64,000 nucleotides of DNA from NCBI RefSeq assembly GCF_947489355.1, contig NZ_CANLDD010000006.1, positions 62,001-126,000 on the forward strand, written 5' to 3'. Origin of the DNA: an uncultured Microbulbifer sp. GTDB lineage: Bacteria; Pseudomonadota; Gammaproteobacteria; Pseudomonadales; Cellvibrionaceae. Made by a program: the position numbers and the translations under genes. The notes below the pieces were generated by a model. The model ran no database searches. It was given only the letters and a program-made list of their open reading frames with translations, and was not told the DNA's origin. This document shows, in pieces, positions 1-9,483 of the stretch (position 1 is its first letter; each line of letters opens with the position of its first letter).

Positions 1-1208
1 CGAAAAATTTAGTTAATTCTTGACAAAAGAACACCTATCCTAAACTATTTTTTTGAAAATCAACTTTGTGTAATTCCCCATCACTTTTAGGTAACCGGCC
101 ATAGTGGGCAAAAATTATCGTAGCAGGCTATTGGTACTCCAGCTCCATTTACGTTACCCAGTGCGGTATGAATCAGTAAATTATACCTGCGGACACCACT
201 ACAAAGTGACTTTCACTAGAATACTCATCCGCTGATAAAATCCAAGCTTCTATTTGTGATGTAATCCAATTTTTTCGATATTCAGGAGCGATATCACAGA
301 TTGAGTGCATGCACTCTCTATTGTTGAATTAAAAGATATGACCGATTAGGAGAACTTTCGTACCACATAAAGTAAAGCTGGTACAAAAGATCAAAATGCA
401 AAGCCGGAAAAGCTCCACTCTATGCGCTGAGGATATAATTACCGGGCCGAAAACAAAGAATACCCTCCTCTCTGGGCACGCTGTGAATACCTCCCTGTAC
501 GCTCGTAATCGGCATCCATGCCACATACGGTCCCGAGAGCAGGATATCTTTCCCTCCGCCCTATGCGTAGGTTCCTGATTGGTGGCACATCTGACCTGTC
601 AAGCACTTCGCTTGAGGCGGCCTTCAGGATTCCCGTGTTGTAGCCATTGATGCAATTTGTTGCAAGCTGACAAACAACTGCAAGGGCATTGCACCGCCAA
701 TGAAAGCAAAAACCGGTATGGATCTCAAACAATTTTCAAGATGACAGGAGAGCTGGCGATCTTCGAGCTTAAGGCCAAAAAAATGGACCCGGACGGCATC
801 AGGGAATCTTCCCTCGCACAGGGTCTGCAGAGGCTTTGATGTAACAACTGTATTGGCTGTATCATGATCGCTTTTCGCAAATTCTCGCCATAGATCTTAT
901 CACTGCTTTTATCGTCACTTCCGGTTAGCCACTTTGGAGATAACGGTCACTCTAAATCAGTAAAAGCTAGCTTATCCTGTGGCAACGCTGGGTGCCACTG
1001 GGAGTGTAACTCTCCCCATATTTTCCACTCTGCATCACTTAAGAATTTACAAAGTGGTTTTTGTCGTTTTGATTGGGAGCATTTCCACTATCTGTGGGTA
1101 ATCTGGGTGGGACCCATGGAGCAAGCCCTCCTGTCCTCGTGTATTCTCCATAAGCCCACTCGCTGAAATCACCCTTTATCAGTGCCAATGCCACGAAACC
1201 ACTACAAG
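1..1208. other. Gene-poor region at left edge
   Basis: About 1.2 kb without a convincing gene. The short open frames have no recognisable domain or credible ribosome binding site. The only structured element I can support is the dispersed repeat at 441-560. The rest looks like intergenic or decayed accessory DNA lying downstream of the minus-strand transporter gene. Confidence 0.5.
441..560. repeat. Dispersed hairpin repeat, family A, copy 1
   Basis: About 120 bp, nearly identical to segments at 3811-3931 and 36628-36749. All copies share a core around ctgtgaatacctccctgtac. The outer arms are inverted repeats (gaatacccTcctc-type left arm, revcomp-matching right arm), so the element could fold as one long stem with a loop of about 50 bases. 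This copy has the most eroded right arm (aggatatctt instead of agggtattct). There is no coding capacity beyond chance frames. It looks like a MITE- or REP-like element. Whether it is mobilised by a transposase elsewhere is unknown. Confidence 0.75.
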
Positions 1209-2391
1209 TTAAGCGACGGGCACTCTGTGCCGTACTCGCGCTTCATTTCCCGGCCCAGGCTCTCCAGGCACCAGTTGAGCCAATCCCCGATAAACCAATG
1301 CCATTAATGCACCGGCGAAAAATACCACGGATGGAGAACTGAGCCAGAGCAAGCCAAACAGCACTGGAATGACAACAGCGGCAATATGATTAATGGTAAA
1401 GCTGACCCCGGCAGATGCGGCAATATCGCGTTCATCAACAATCTTCTGAAAGTATGTCTTAATAGCAATTGTCATGGAGAAAAACAGGTGATCAATGATA
1501 TAGAGTGTCGCTGCCAGCATTGCGCTCTCTACCAGCGCGTAGCCGGCAAAGACCTGTATTAAACCCACATACTCCAAGGTGAGGATGCGGCGCTCTCCAA
1601 AGCGCACAAGAAGCTGGCCAATTTTTGGTGCTATATATAAATTGAGCAGATGGTTAACCGTATAGAGCCCGGCAATTTGCCCCCACGCTGTAGCCAAATT
1701 TTTCCACCATCAGGAAGCCGGCAAAGACGATAAAGATCTGCCGCCGCGCACCGCTCATCATGGTCAAGACATAGTAAAGCCAATAGCGCTTACGCAGTAC
1801 CAGCTGTTTGCGCTGGTTGTGAGGTTGGGGAAACTGCGGGAAGAGCAGCCAAGCCATCAGGGCTATTGCCACCGTTGTGCCATCACCGATCATATAAAGC
1901 CAAGTGTAACCCAAATCGGCCAGGTTCATCAGCCCCCAAACCAATCCATAGGCCATCAGTGCTGCAAATGATCCGGCCGCAGCCATACGCCCCATCCAAA
2001 TGGCTGAGGTCTGTTTGGGAAACCACTGCAAGGCCAGTGATGCCTGCAAGGTTTCGTAAACATGAAAGCCCGTGGACATTAACAGTGTGGTGAGCAACAG
2101 CCCAGCCAGGGAAGGGTAAAAACCCGTCAGCATTACCCCAACACCGGTCGCTATTAAAGACAGCAGCGCCAAACGCTGCTCCCGAATCCAGAACAAAACA
2201 AAGACCACCAGGAAGGCAAGAAAACCGGGAATCCCCCGCACACTTTGCAAAAGCCCAATATCTGCACCGGTAAACGCAACCTTCTCGATCACAAAATTAT
2301 TGAGTAGCGTGTTCCAAACTGAAAATGAGAACGGCATGGAAACCGCGAGCATCAGCAGGAGCGCTTCCGGTCGACGAAGGGTTTGTAGCAT
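1209..2391 (-). pseudogene. MFS transporter, split by a one-base frameshift
   Basis: Two minus-strand frames together make one major facilitator superfamily transporter of about 390 residues. The N-terminal half (start ATG at 2391) has hydrophobic helices from residue 1 onward and runs through FLMVEKFGYSVG, then shifts into a short wrong tail. The next frame resumes with QIAGLYTVNHLLNL and more membrane segments to the stop at 1209. Removing one base from the run of five C on the plus strand at 1680-1684 restores VGQIAGLY across the junction. The substrate cannot be read from the sequence. The gene diverges from the Vgb-like gene with a 269-bp spacer. The break may be a true null mutation, a slippage-prone phase-variable tract or a sequencing error; the short homopolymer allows all three. 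Confidence 0.8.
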
Positions 2392-2660
2392 GGGTGAACT
2401 CCAACAGCGGATGGGGCAATATAGATTGTTAACGACAAGGGGTTCATTGAGCGATACAGTAGCCAGAGAGCAGGATGAAAGCGGTGTTGCATCACTGCCA
2501 GCGGTGCGGCCACAAGGTTTGTTTAGAAAAAACTGCCACGTCTTCGCCTATGCTGTCTTCAACAGCCACCATATACACCGGCGTTATTTATCTGCGGGCA
2601 GTCAGTATCGAATCACCCTTGGCGGATCAATCATCAATAAAAAGCTTCTGGAGTAAGTAA

Positions 2661-3680
2661 ATGCTCACTAGCAAAAAGCACTTTGGCCTGGTGCGACAAG
2701 CCATTCTTTATATTGTGCTCTTGATTTTGACGTCATTTCATACGCTAGCGCAAGAAACCGGTCTGCCAAGCCAGCTAACGCTGAAGGAATGGAAGGTACC
2801 GTGGAAAGGGCTGCCAAGAGACCCTTATGGTGATAACAAAGGACAAGTCTGGTTTTGTGGGCAGGCGGGCAACTATATCGGCCGGTTTACGCCCACAGGC
2901 GGAGCATTCAAGCAGTATGAGGTACCTGAAGGTACCCACCCGCACAACCTGATTGTGGATAAACAGGACCAGGTTTGGTACGCCGGTAATCGCAACGCGC
3001 ATATCGGGCGCCTGGACCCGGAAACCGGTAAAATCCGCCAATACCCGATGCCCAAGGGTGTCGATGACCCCCACACACTGGTCTTTAATCGGGAAGGCAA
3101 TATCTGGTTCACTGCCCAGCAGAGCAATCGCATTGGTCTTCTGAATGTTAGTAATAGGGAAGTCCGGGTTGTTACACCACAAACTGCCAAGGCGCGCCCC
3201 TACGGTATCAAAATAGACCCACAGGATCGTCCCTGGGTAGCGCTGTTTGGCACTAATAAACTGGCCTGGGTGGATCCAAAAAGCATGACCGTCACCGAAA
3301 TCACTCTCCCCCGCACCAATGCCCGCCCACGACGATTGGAAATCGATCCATATGGCCATATCTGGTATGTGGATTATCCGGGAGGTTACCTAGGCCGCTA
3401 TGTACCAGACACAAAAGCGTTTAGGGAGTGGAAATTTCCCGGCGAGAACCCACGTCCCTATGGCATGGCACTGGATAGCAAGGGGCGGATTTGGGTGGCG
3501 AATACCGGAAAAATTCCGAATACCATCCTGGCTTTTGATACAGGGTCGGAGAAATTTATCAGCGAGACCACAGTACCCAGTGGTGGAAATATCCGGCATA
3601 TGTATTTTGATAACAGGGATGGAAGCTTTTGGTTTGGGGTGGATACCGGGTATTTGGATCAGGGGATACCCAAGAAGTGA
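2661..3680 (+). CDS. Secreted Vgb-like beta-propeller protein
   Basis: A 339-residue protein with a Sec signal peptide (charged start, then a hydrophobic stretch ending near residue 31 at LAQ). Repeated blades of about 42 residues follow, with the pattern D..G.IW(Y/F)....N.IGRLDP, e.g. GNIWFTAQQSNRIGLLN and GHIWYVDYPGGYLGRYVP. This is the streptogramin B lyase (virginiamycin B lyase, Vgb) family of seven-bladed propellers. The strict lyase acts on a cyclic peptide antibiotic in the cytoplasm. A signal peptide argues for an exported paralogue with unknown substrate, so resistance should not be assumed. A GGAG at 2650-2653 fixes the start. It diverges from the broken MFS gene. Confidence 0.8.
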   Translation: MLTSKKHFGLVRQAILYIVLLILTSFHTLAQETGLPSQLTLKEWKVPWKGLPRDPYGDNKGQVWFCGQAGNYIGRFTPTGGAFKQYEVPEGTHPHNLIVDKQDQVWYAGNRNAHIGRLDPETGKIRQYPMPKGVDDPHTLVFNREGNIWFTAQQSNRIGLLNVSNREVRVVTPQTAKARPYGIKIDPQDRPWVALFGTNKLAWVDPKSMTVTEITLPRTNARPRRLEIDPYGHIWYVDYPGGYLGRYVPDTKAFREWKFPGENPRPYGMALDSKGRIWVANTGKIPNTILAFDTGSEKFISETTVPSGGNIRHMYFDNRDGSFWFGVDTGYLDQGIPKK

Positions 3681-3756
3681 CTCTCTAGCAGTGTGTTGAA
3701 AAACCTTCTGTGGCCTTTCTCAACCCGGGCTTGCGGCGCAAGTCCGCAAACCCTCC

Positions 3757-3795
3757 ACGACAAATCCAGCACTGACATGCTTGATTTGCGGCCCC
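3757..3795. repeat. Short hairpin repeat, family B, copy 1
   Basis: A 39-bp segment (cgacaaatccagc ... gcttgatttgcggccc) that recurs nearly unchanged at 17474-17512. It has inverted arms caaatccagc (3761-3770) and gcttgatttg (3779-3788) around an 8-base loop. It lies just 3' of the Vgb-like gene and could help terminate its transcript. The adjoining ttgcgg-N7-ccgcaa (3731-3749) is a second small hairpin. Confidence 0.55.
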
Positions 3796-3810
3796 TCGGA
3801 GAAACATACT

Positions 3811-3931
3811 ACCGGGTCGGAAGCAAAGAATACCCTCCTCTCGGGACACGCTGTGAATACCTCCCTGTACGCTCGTAATCGGCGTCCATGCCTCATACGG
3901 TCCCGAGATAAGGGTATTCTTCCCTTCCGCC
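3811..3931. repeat. Dispersed hairpin repeat, family A, copy 2
   Basis: This is the best-preserved copy. The left arm ggaagcaaagaataccct (3819-3836) pairs with the right arm agggtattcttcccttcc near 3910-3928. An inner pair ctcgggac / gtcccgag, close to 3839-3846 and 3900-3907, extends the stem to nearly 30 bp around a loop of about 53 bases. It sits between two convergent genes (Vgb-like and the ThDP enzyme). Confidence 0.8.
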
Positions 3932-4041
3932 TTGTTAGTATGAGCCTGTAAGGGCGGGTTGGCTGACAACCGGAAGAAAATGAGGATACCAACGCCCCCC
4001 ATTAATTCTGGCCTGCGCGATCAGCGCACCCTTGTTACCCC

Positions 4042-4209
4042 TTAGCAGGTTGTTGAAAAAGGCATCCTGCCTTTTTCAACACACGAAAAGCGAAACATGT
4101 GATTTTCACTTTTCTTCCAAAATTAACGACTTAGGCTTCGCCGATTTTGCCGAAATATCCATATTTCGGTACCAGGCGTCGAACTTCTTCGAATTTCAAC
4201 AGCCTGTTA
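4042..4209. repeat. MITE-like element with terminal inverted repeats
   Basis: The ends agcaggttgttgaa and ttcaacagcctgtt are inverted repeats of about 14 bp with two mismatches, bounding about 168 bp. Inside are a 12-bp perfect hairpin gttgaaaaaggc / gcctttttcaac near 4050-4078 and a perfect 9-bp inverted repeat ccgaaatat-cc-atatttcgg (4150-4169). There is no reading frame of note. It resembles the small non-autonomous elements that end in CAGGCTGTTGAA-like sequence. The first hairpin could also terminate the minus-strand ThDP gene that stops at 4246. Confidence 0.55.
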
Positions 4210-4245
4210 GGTTGCACAATCCCCTGAGTTCCTGGTTAAAGGGAC

Positions 4246-5904
4246 TCAGGGTGCGATTTTTTTCTTTAAAGCTTTACTTAACGGCCTTGGGATATTCGGA
4301 AGGGTTTTCAATAACCAGGGCAGTACCTTGCGTTTCACGCCGTTTAATGACTCTGGTACCACAGCTTCGATCAGGTGTGGGCCTGGCATTTCAAGCGCAT
4401 ATTCCAGGGCCTTTAACAGCGCTTCTGACGTTTTCACACGTGTGCTATGCACGCCCATGCTCTGAGCCAATAGCGCATAGTTGGTGACCGGATCACTGAT
4501 ATCGAGCTGGGATTTGGCTTTCTCCCCGGCTTCATCCGCCCCTACGCGCTCCAGTTCAATATTCAAAACCGAATAGGAGGCGTTGTTGAAGATAATGGTG
4601 GTCACGTTCAGCTTTTCCCGCGCCATGGTCCATAAAGCCTGGTTGGTGTACATGGCGGTACCATCGCCAATCAGGGCCAGTACCGGCCTATTCGGGCAGG
4701 CTACGGCGGCTCCTACAGCGCTGGGCAATCCCTGACCAATAGCGCCGCCGGTGAGGGTAATCATATCGTGCCTTGGTGCTCCGGCGGTCATGGCATTGAG
4801 TAACAAACCCGAGGTGATGGATTCGTCCACAACGATACTATTTTCTGGCATCAACTCACCTACAGCCCGGCAAACTTTTTCAGCGGTCAGTTTGCCCTTG
4901 GGCCTGCCGGGCCTGCCGGCGGGTTGCAGCACTGGTTGCGTACTCCCCGCACCCAGGGTATCTGCGAGTTTATTCAGGCTGGCTGCGGCGTCTTGCCCAG
5001 ACGTACTCAGAGTGTGAACGGTACAGCCATCCGGTACCAAATAACTCTGCTTGTCCGGGTAAGCAAAAAAAGATACCGGGGCTTTGGCGTCCACCAAAAT
5101 CAAATTGTCGAATTCGGACAATTGCAAAGAGGCGAGTTCCGCCAGATAGGCTATACGCTCCACCGCGGGCAGGCCGGCACCGCGCTCTATACGGGTGGGA
5201 AAGGTTTCGGCAAAAACAACTACACCACTGTGGGCGGCAATGCGGGCAGCAGCCAGCAGCCCTGGTTCCCGCAGGGCGCGACCGCCAAGCAGCAGGGCCG
5301 TTTTCCTGCTGCTGCGTATTGCTTCAGCCACAGCATCAATGGCCGCATTGTCCGCTATCGGCGCTTTCGCCTGGGGTGGCACCACAAAGGGCTGGCCCCC
5401 TTCTCCCCAGGAGACATTCGCAGGCAGGATCAGGGTGGCCACCTGACCGGGTAAACCCCGAGCGGCGGTGATGGCATCAGCAGCATCCCGGCACAGGGAT
5501 TCAGTGCTCGTTGAAGTACGGACAAAGTTGGGCGACACATTATAGGCTACTGTTTCAATATCTGACTGCAACTGGGCATCGTACTTGACATGATAAGTGG
5601 CGTGGTCACCCACAATGTTCACAATCGGGGATTTTCCTTTGCGGGCGTTGTGCAGATTGGCCAAGCCATTACCCAGGCCGCAACCCAGGTGCAACAGGGT
5701 GGCAGCGGGCTTGTCTGCCATGCGCGCGTAACCGTCGGCAGCTCCAGTGGCCACACCTTCAAACAGCGCGAGAACCGCCCGCATCTTGGGCTCGCCATCC
5801 AAAGCTGCAACAAAATGCATTTCACTGGTGCCGGGATTGCTAAAACACACTTCAATCCCGGCATCCACCAGGGTTTTCATCAAAGCTTGGGCGCCATTGG
5901 GCAT
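4246..5904 (-). CDS. ThDP-dependent enzyme, acetolactate synthase-like
   Basis: 552 residues, the usual length for the family. The N-terminal ThDP pyrimidine domain holds the catalytic glutamate E49 (LFEGVATGAADG). A central domain spans about 185-320. The C-terminal pyrophosphate-binding domain has the cofactor motif GDG at 413-415 and NN at 440-441. These features define the acetolactate synthase / benzoylformate decarboxylase superfamily. It is closest in feel to the acetolactate synthase large-subunit homologues found singly, outside ilv operons. No small regulatory subunit is nearby, so a role in branched-chain amino acid synthesis is doubtful. A strong AGGAGAG precedes the ATG. It lies 62 bp downstream of an FAD-dependent dehydrogenase on the same strand, so the two are probably one transcript. 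The substrate is unknown. Confidence 0.8.
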   Translation of the reverse strand: MPNGAQALMKTLVDAGIEVCFSNPGTSEMHFVAALDGEPKMRAVLALFEGVATGAADGYARMADKPAATLLHLGCGLGNGLANLHNARKGKSPIVNIVGDHATYHVKYDAQLQSDIETVAYNVSPNFVRTSTSTESLCRDAADAITAARGLPGQVATLILPANVSWGEGGQPFVVPPQAKAPIADNAAIDAVAEAIRSSRKTALLLGGRALREPGLLAAARIAAHSGVVVFAETFPTRIERGAGLPAVERIAYLAELASLQLSEFDNLILVDAKAPVSFFAYPDKQSYLVPDGCTVHTLSTSGQDAAASLNKLADTLGAGSTQPVLQPAGRPGRPKGKLTAEKVCRAVGELMPENSIVVDESITSGLLLNAMTAGAPRHDMITLTGGAIGQGLPSAVGAAVACPNRPVLALIGDGTAMYTNQALWTMAREKLNVTTIIFNNASYSVLNIELERVGADEAGEKAKSQLDISDPVTNYALLAQSMGVHSTRVKTSEALLKALEYALEMPGPHLIEAVVPESLNGVKRKVLPWLLKTLPNIPRPLSKALKKKIAP

Positions 5905-5966
5905 ACTGTCTCTCCTGATCCTATTCTTGTTCTATTTTTTGTTTTGGTTTTTTATTGTGCCGTTGG

Positions 5967-7580
5967 TCAATTACCCCTATTGATCGACCTGGCTGCTGCC
6001 TTGGCCGTCATGATGCAGCCGGGCAGGAAAGTGCCTTCCAGTGAGCGTTTACCGTTGCACCCACCACCGCCGAACCCGGCGGCCTCGCCAACGCAATAAA
6101 GACCGGAAATGGACTGGCCGTTGGCATCCAACACCCGGCTTTGCAGGTCGGTCTGCAATCCACCCAGGCTCTTACGAGTAGTCAGTTGTGTATGGATAGC
6201 AATAAATGGCCCGGCACCGGCTTTTTGTAATGGCGCTGGCTTACACGTACGTAACCGATCTGGCCCCCATTGGCGGGCATGGCGGATCAGGCGGATTTGC
6301 GGGTCGTTGTTTAGCTGGTCACCTTTGCTGAAATTGGCATCAAAAGCATCAGCAGTGGCTTTGAGTTCTGCCGGGTCAACATGCTGTGAACAGGTCAGTG
6401 CGTTCATTTTTTTTGCCAGCCCTTGCAGGGTGTTGTCCACAAGAAAGTGATTGCTCTCGTTCTGCATCTGATCCACTAGCGGTGTGTTGCCCAATAGCAC
6501 TTCTTTTAGAAGTAGTGGGAACTGCTTATCCCGGATTCTGGCATTATGCTCTGCACCGGAAATGGCGAACTCCTTCAGTGCAATGCGTCTATTGAGTAGA
6601 TGCCAGGTCCAAGGTTTCTCCTGGGCGGCAACTTGCTGGCATAACCAATGGGTATCGAATCCGGTAACCAGGGGTTCTGGACCGATACGCTCACCGCGAT
6701 GATTCAGCCACAGAGCCGACTTACAGGGGATGGAGGAAAGACCATGGCCGGGGAAGTGAGGGAATGGGTGTGGAAAACCGGCGGCGTAATTCCACATTTC
6801 TCCGGCGTGAGTAATACAGGCTCCCAGATTGTCTTTTGTCCAGCGATGCAGCTTGCCATCAGACAAAGGGTGAGCACCATTCAGCATAGCGGTGGGTTGC
6901 GGCCGCTCAACCGGCCAATTGGCCCGACACTCATCGTGTCCGCTATTTAACCCCCCCATGGCCAACACTACAATCGGTGCTTCAAAGCGTTTTTCCCTGC
7001 CGGTGCTCTCATTCACCGCGACCGCCCCATGCACTTTTCCCGCCTGCTGATCCAGCCCGGTGATCCGGTGGTTATGATGAATCGTCAGTCTGCCTCCGGA
7101 ACTGGCATCATGCAGCGCGCGCACCATGCATCGAACCAGTTCTCGTGAAGTCCCCCAAATGATGTGATAGCGAGGGACACTATTGCCGTCGCCAAAGCGG
7201 CCCCGTTCCACCCAGTTGACCGATGGCAGAAATTTCATGCCTTCACGGATAAGCCAGTCGTACACTTCAGCTTGCGAGTGCTCCACATAATAGCGGGCCC
7301 ACTGCATGGGCCATTCATCTAGGGGGTCCAGCTCGCCAAAGCGTAGCCAGTCCTGCAGGGCCAGCTCTGCAGAGTCAGGAATTTTCATACGCCGTTGCAG
7401 CGCTGTGCCGATCAGTGCCATACCGCCAAAGGCCCACAGTGCCAGCCCGCCAAACCGCTGTGGGGTATCCCTATCGACTATGGTGACAGTTTTGCCTGCC
7501 CTTAACGCCTCTAGTGCAGTGATAATCCCTGCAAGCCCCCCTCCGGCAACCAAAATATCAGAGCAAACAGGTTTTGGCAT
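5967..7580 (-). CDS. FAD-binding dehydrogenase, fumarate reductase/KSTD type
   Basis: 537 residues from the ATG at 7580. I prefer this start because agggaaaag lies just upstream; an ATG at 7616 has no ribosome binding site. The N-terminus has the dinucleotide fold DILVAGGGLAGIITALEA followed by the acidic strand end IVDRD. Near the C-terminus GLYCVGEAAGFGGGGCNGK is the second FAD contact typical of the fumarate reductase/3-ketosteroid dehydrogenase flavoprotein family. There is no signal peptide, so it is cytoplasmic. It is the first gene of a probable two-gene unit with the ThDP enzyme. The family oxidises or reduces a carbon-carbon double bond in succinate- or ketosteroid-like substrates. 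The actual substrate is not visible here. Confidence 0.78.
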   Translation of the reverse strand: MPKPVCSDILVAGGGLAGIITALEALRAGKTVTIVDRDTPQRFGGLALWAFGGMALIGTALQRRMKIPDSAELALQDWLRFGELDPLDEWPMQWARYYVEHSQAEVYDWLIREGMKFLPSVNWVERGRFGDGNSVPRYHIIWGTSRELVRCMVRALHDASSGGRLTIHHNHRITGLDQQAGKVHGAVAVNESTGREKRFEAPIVVLAMGGLNSGHDECRANWPVERPQPTAMLNGAHPLSDGKLHRWTKDNLGACITHAGEMWNYAAGFPHPFPHFPGHGLSSIPCKSALWLNHRGERIGPEPLVTGFDTHWLCQQVAAQEKPWTWHLLNRRIALKEFAISGAEHNARIRDKQFPLLLKEVLLGNTPLVDQMQNESNHFLVDNTLQGLAKKMNALTCSQHVDPAELKATADAFDANFSKGDQLNNDPQIRLIRHARQWGPDRLRTCKPAPLQKAGAGPFIAIHTQLTTRKSLGGLQTDLQSRVLDANGQSISGLYCVGEAAGFGGGGCNGKRSLEGTFLPGCIMTAKAAARSINRGN

Positions 7581-8706
7581 GGTACTTTTCCCTATTATTT
7601 TCTTGCTGTAGACCATATAACGTTATAAACAGAGACTGATTGACTTAGCAGACCAGAAAATTGACTTTACAAGCCACGGTAGATAAAGCCGGCGCTACAC
7701 CATTAGTGAACTTTGCCAGGCAACAACCTAGGCTATGCCGGATATACGCCTCTATCCAACCGCAGAGATGGACAGCCCTGCCGGCTTTGACTGCACTATG
7801 CCGGGGTTGTTTGTCACATTCCCATAACCAGCCCCTCGGTAGCTTATCTCTTATTGACGGCTCTGGCATTTTGACACTTTAATTCAATTCTCTCATACGG
7901 AGACCTATAGGCAATGTAAGCTACGCTGCCCTCCGCTCTTTAATTGAGAACGGGAGAATCTTGCTGTTCAGCGGGGGTTGAAAACGTCTGGAAAACCCTG
8001 TCCAGGGTGATCACTGCCTATTATCGGGTTTTCTTCGCCGGAAACGGCAAAGGTTTTGAAGCTTCTGGAGAGCAAGGTTAAAATTTCCAATCTTGTTGTT
8101 GTGTACCTTGACCGCCAATACCTTGTGCCATTCAAAAGCAGCACCAGCAGACGGTCTATTACCCCCGTCAGTTTTATTATTGGGTAGGTAGCTATTTTTG
8201 TGGCTTTAAGCATTTTATATTTTAAGTGCTCACTGCCATTAGCCAGTGATACTAGCGTTTCAGGGAAATATTATCAAGTGAACGGATTGGACCATAGCAC
8301 ACTCAATACATCCCAGCGACACAGGTAGAGTGTACAAAGCGGTTATGTATCTGGATTTCGCACCGCAGTTTAGCCACACAGGATTCTTCAATATATGACC
8401 ATACAGTTTTGTAATACCTACTGAAATATCGGAAAAAATATACGACCAACTTATGAGGATGGACGAAGAGAAATCTCACATTCCTTGTTTGTCCACCTGC
8501 CCCCAAACTTACTCTCAGTGTTGTGGCTCACAACCTGAAAAAAATATTTCCTGCCGGGTAATGGGAAACAGGGCGTAGATTGGTTGACGGAAATACAGCT
8601 TTCAGTTGTCGTTGAAGCCGCGCTAAGTGAATATTATTACAGCAAGGAGCTGTATTCGAGGTGGACTCAACGCCTGTTTACGCCAACCTCTGTAAAATAC
8701 AAATTG
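7581..8706. other. Gene-free spacer of 1.1 kb
   Basis: No supported gene. Short frames occur on both strands but lack a ribosome binding site and recognisable motifs. The right part lies downstream of the response regulator gene (stop at 8707) and the left part upstream of the flavoprotein gene, so it should hold a terminator and a promoter. I could not pick either with confidence. Confidence 0.5.
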
Positions 8707-9483
8707 TTACGAATTCAAATGTGCAAATAAGCTGTCACGATAAGAACGGCTGAGTTTAAGTTTTGTACCGCCTTCAATCACTACTTCATAGTCACCAGAA
8801 TCCATACTAACAAGCTCAATGATGAGGTCTACCTTGACAATTAATGAGCGATGAATACGCTGAAAGCCAGCACCTTCTAGGCGTTTTTCCATATTCCGCA
8901 TGGTTTCACGAAGTAAATGTGTGCGGTTGTGAGTATGTACAGTTACATAATCTCCTTTCGCCTCCACCCATTGAATGTCTTGCGGGCGGACAAAATAGAC
9001 ATGGCCGTGGGAGCGCACAACAATTCGCTCGGGGTTCTGGGTATCAATACCACCAGGTTCTGTATTTAATCCTTGCAGGAGATCAGTAAGCTGTTGAGAA
9101 TATTGGGAGATCTGCTTTTTCTTAATCTCAGTGCGTGCCCGGTTCAAACTTTCATAAAATAATGTTGGATTTATTGGCTTTAACAGGTAATCCAATGCAT
9201 TAACCTGAAATGCTTCAATGGCATATTGATCATAAGCGGTCATAAATATAACCAGTGGCATGTTATCTGTACCCACTTCCTGAATAACGTCAAAGCCGGT
9301 TTTCCCAGGCATCTTAATATCCAGAAAGACCAGATCAGGTTTGTGGTCTTGAATAAAGTCTATCGCCTTCTCTGCATTCGGACACTCCCCTATAATTTCT
9401 ATATCGACCTGAGATTCAAGATGAAATTTCACACCATCACGAGCCAAAGGTTCGTCATCAACAATAAGGATTTTGATAGTCAT
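8707..9483 (-). CDS. LytTR-family response regulator
   Basis: 258 residues. The receiver domain (about 1-120) has the acidic pair D9-D10, the phospho-acceptor D55 (LVFLDIKMPG), T83-like MTAY and the conserved K107 region LLKP. The C-terminal LytTR DNA-binding domain (about 150-256) contains HGHVYFVRPQDIQWVEAKGD and FQRIHRSLIV. This is the AlgR/LytR class of transcription factor. The start codon overlaps the upstream kinase gene by 4 bp (ATGA), so translation is coupled. As the last gene of the efflux unit it probably controls that unit or a related envelope response, by analogy with LytTR systems adjacent to ABC exporters. Confidence 0.93.
   Translation of the reverse strand: MTIKILIVDDEPLARDGVKFHLESQVDIEIIGECPNAEKAIDFIQDHKPDLVFLDIKMPGKTGFDVIQEVGTDNMPLVIFMTAYDQYAIEAFQVNALDYLLKPINPTLFYESLNRARTEIKKKQISQYSQQLTDLLQGLNTEPGGIDTQNPERIVVRSHGHVYFVRPQDIQWVEAKGDYVTVHTHNRTHLLRETMRNMEKRLEGAGFQRIHRSLIVKVDLIIELVSMDSGDYEVVIEGGTKLKLSRSYRDSLFAHLNS

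Noticed and set aside
2661-3680. Annotation of the Vgb-like gene as a streptogramin resistance gene
   Set aside because: Family match alone does not show lyase activity, and the signal peptide argues against it.
7968-8213. An 81-codon minus-strand frame in the gap after the flavoprotein gene
   Set aside because: No ribosome binding site and no domain; the sequence looks random.
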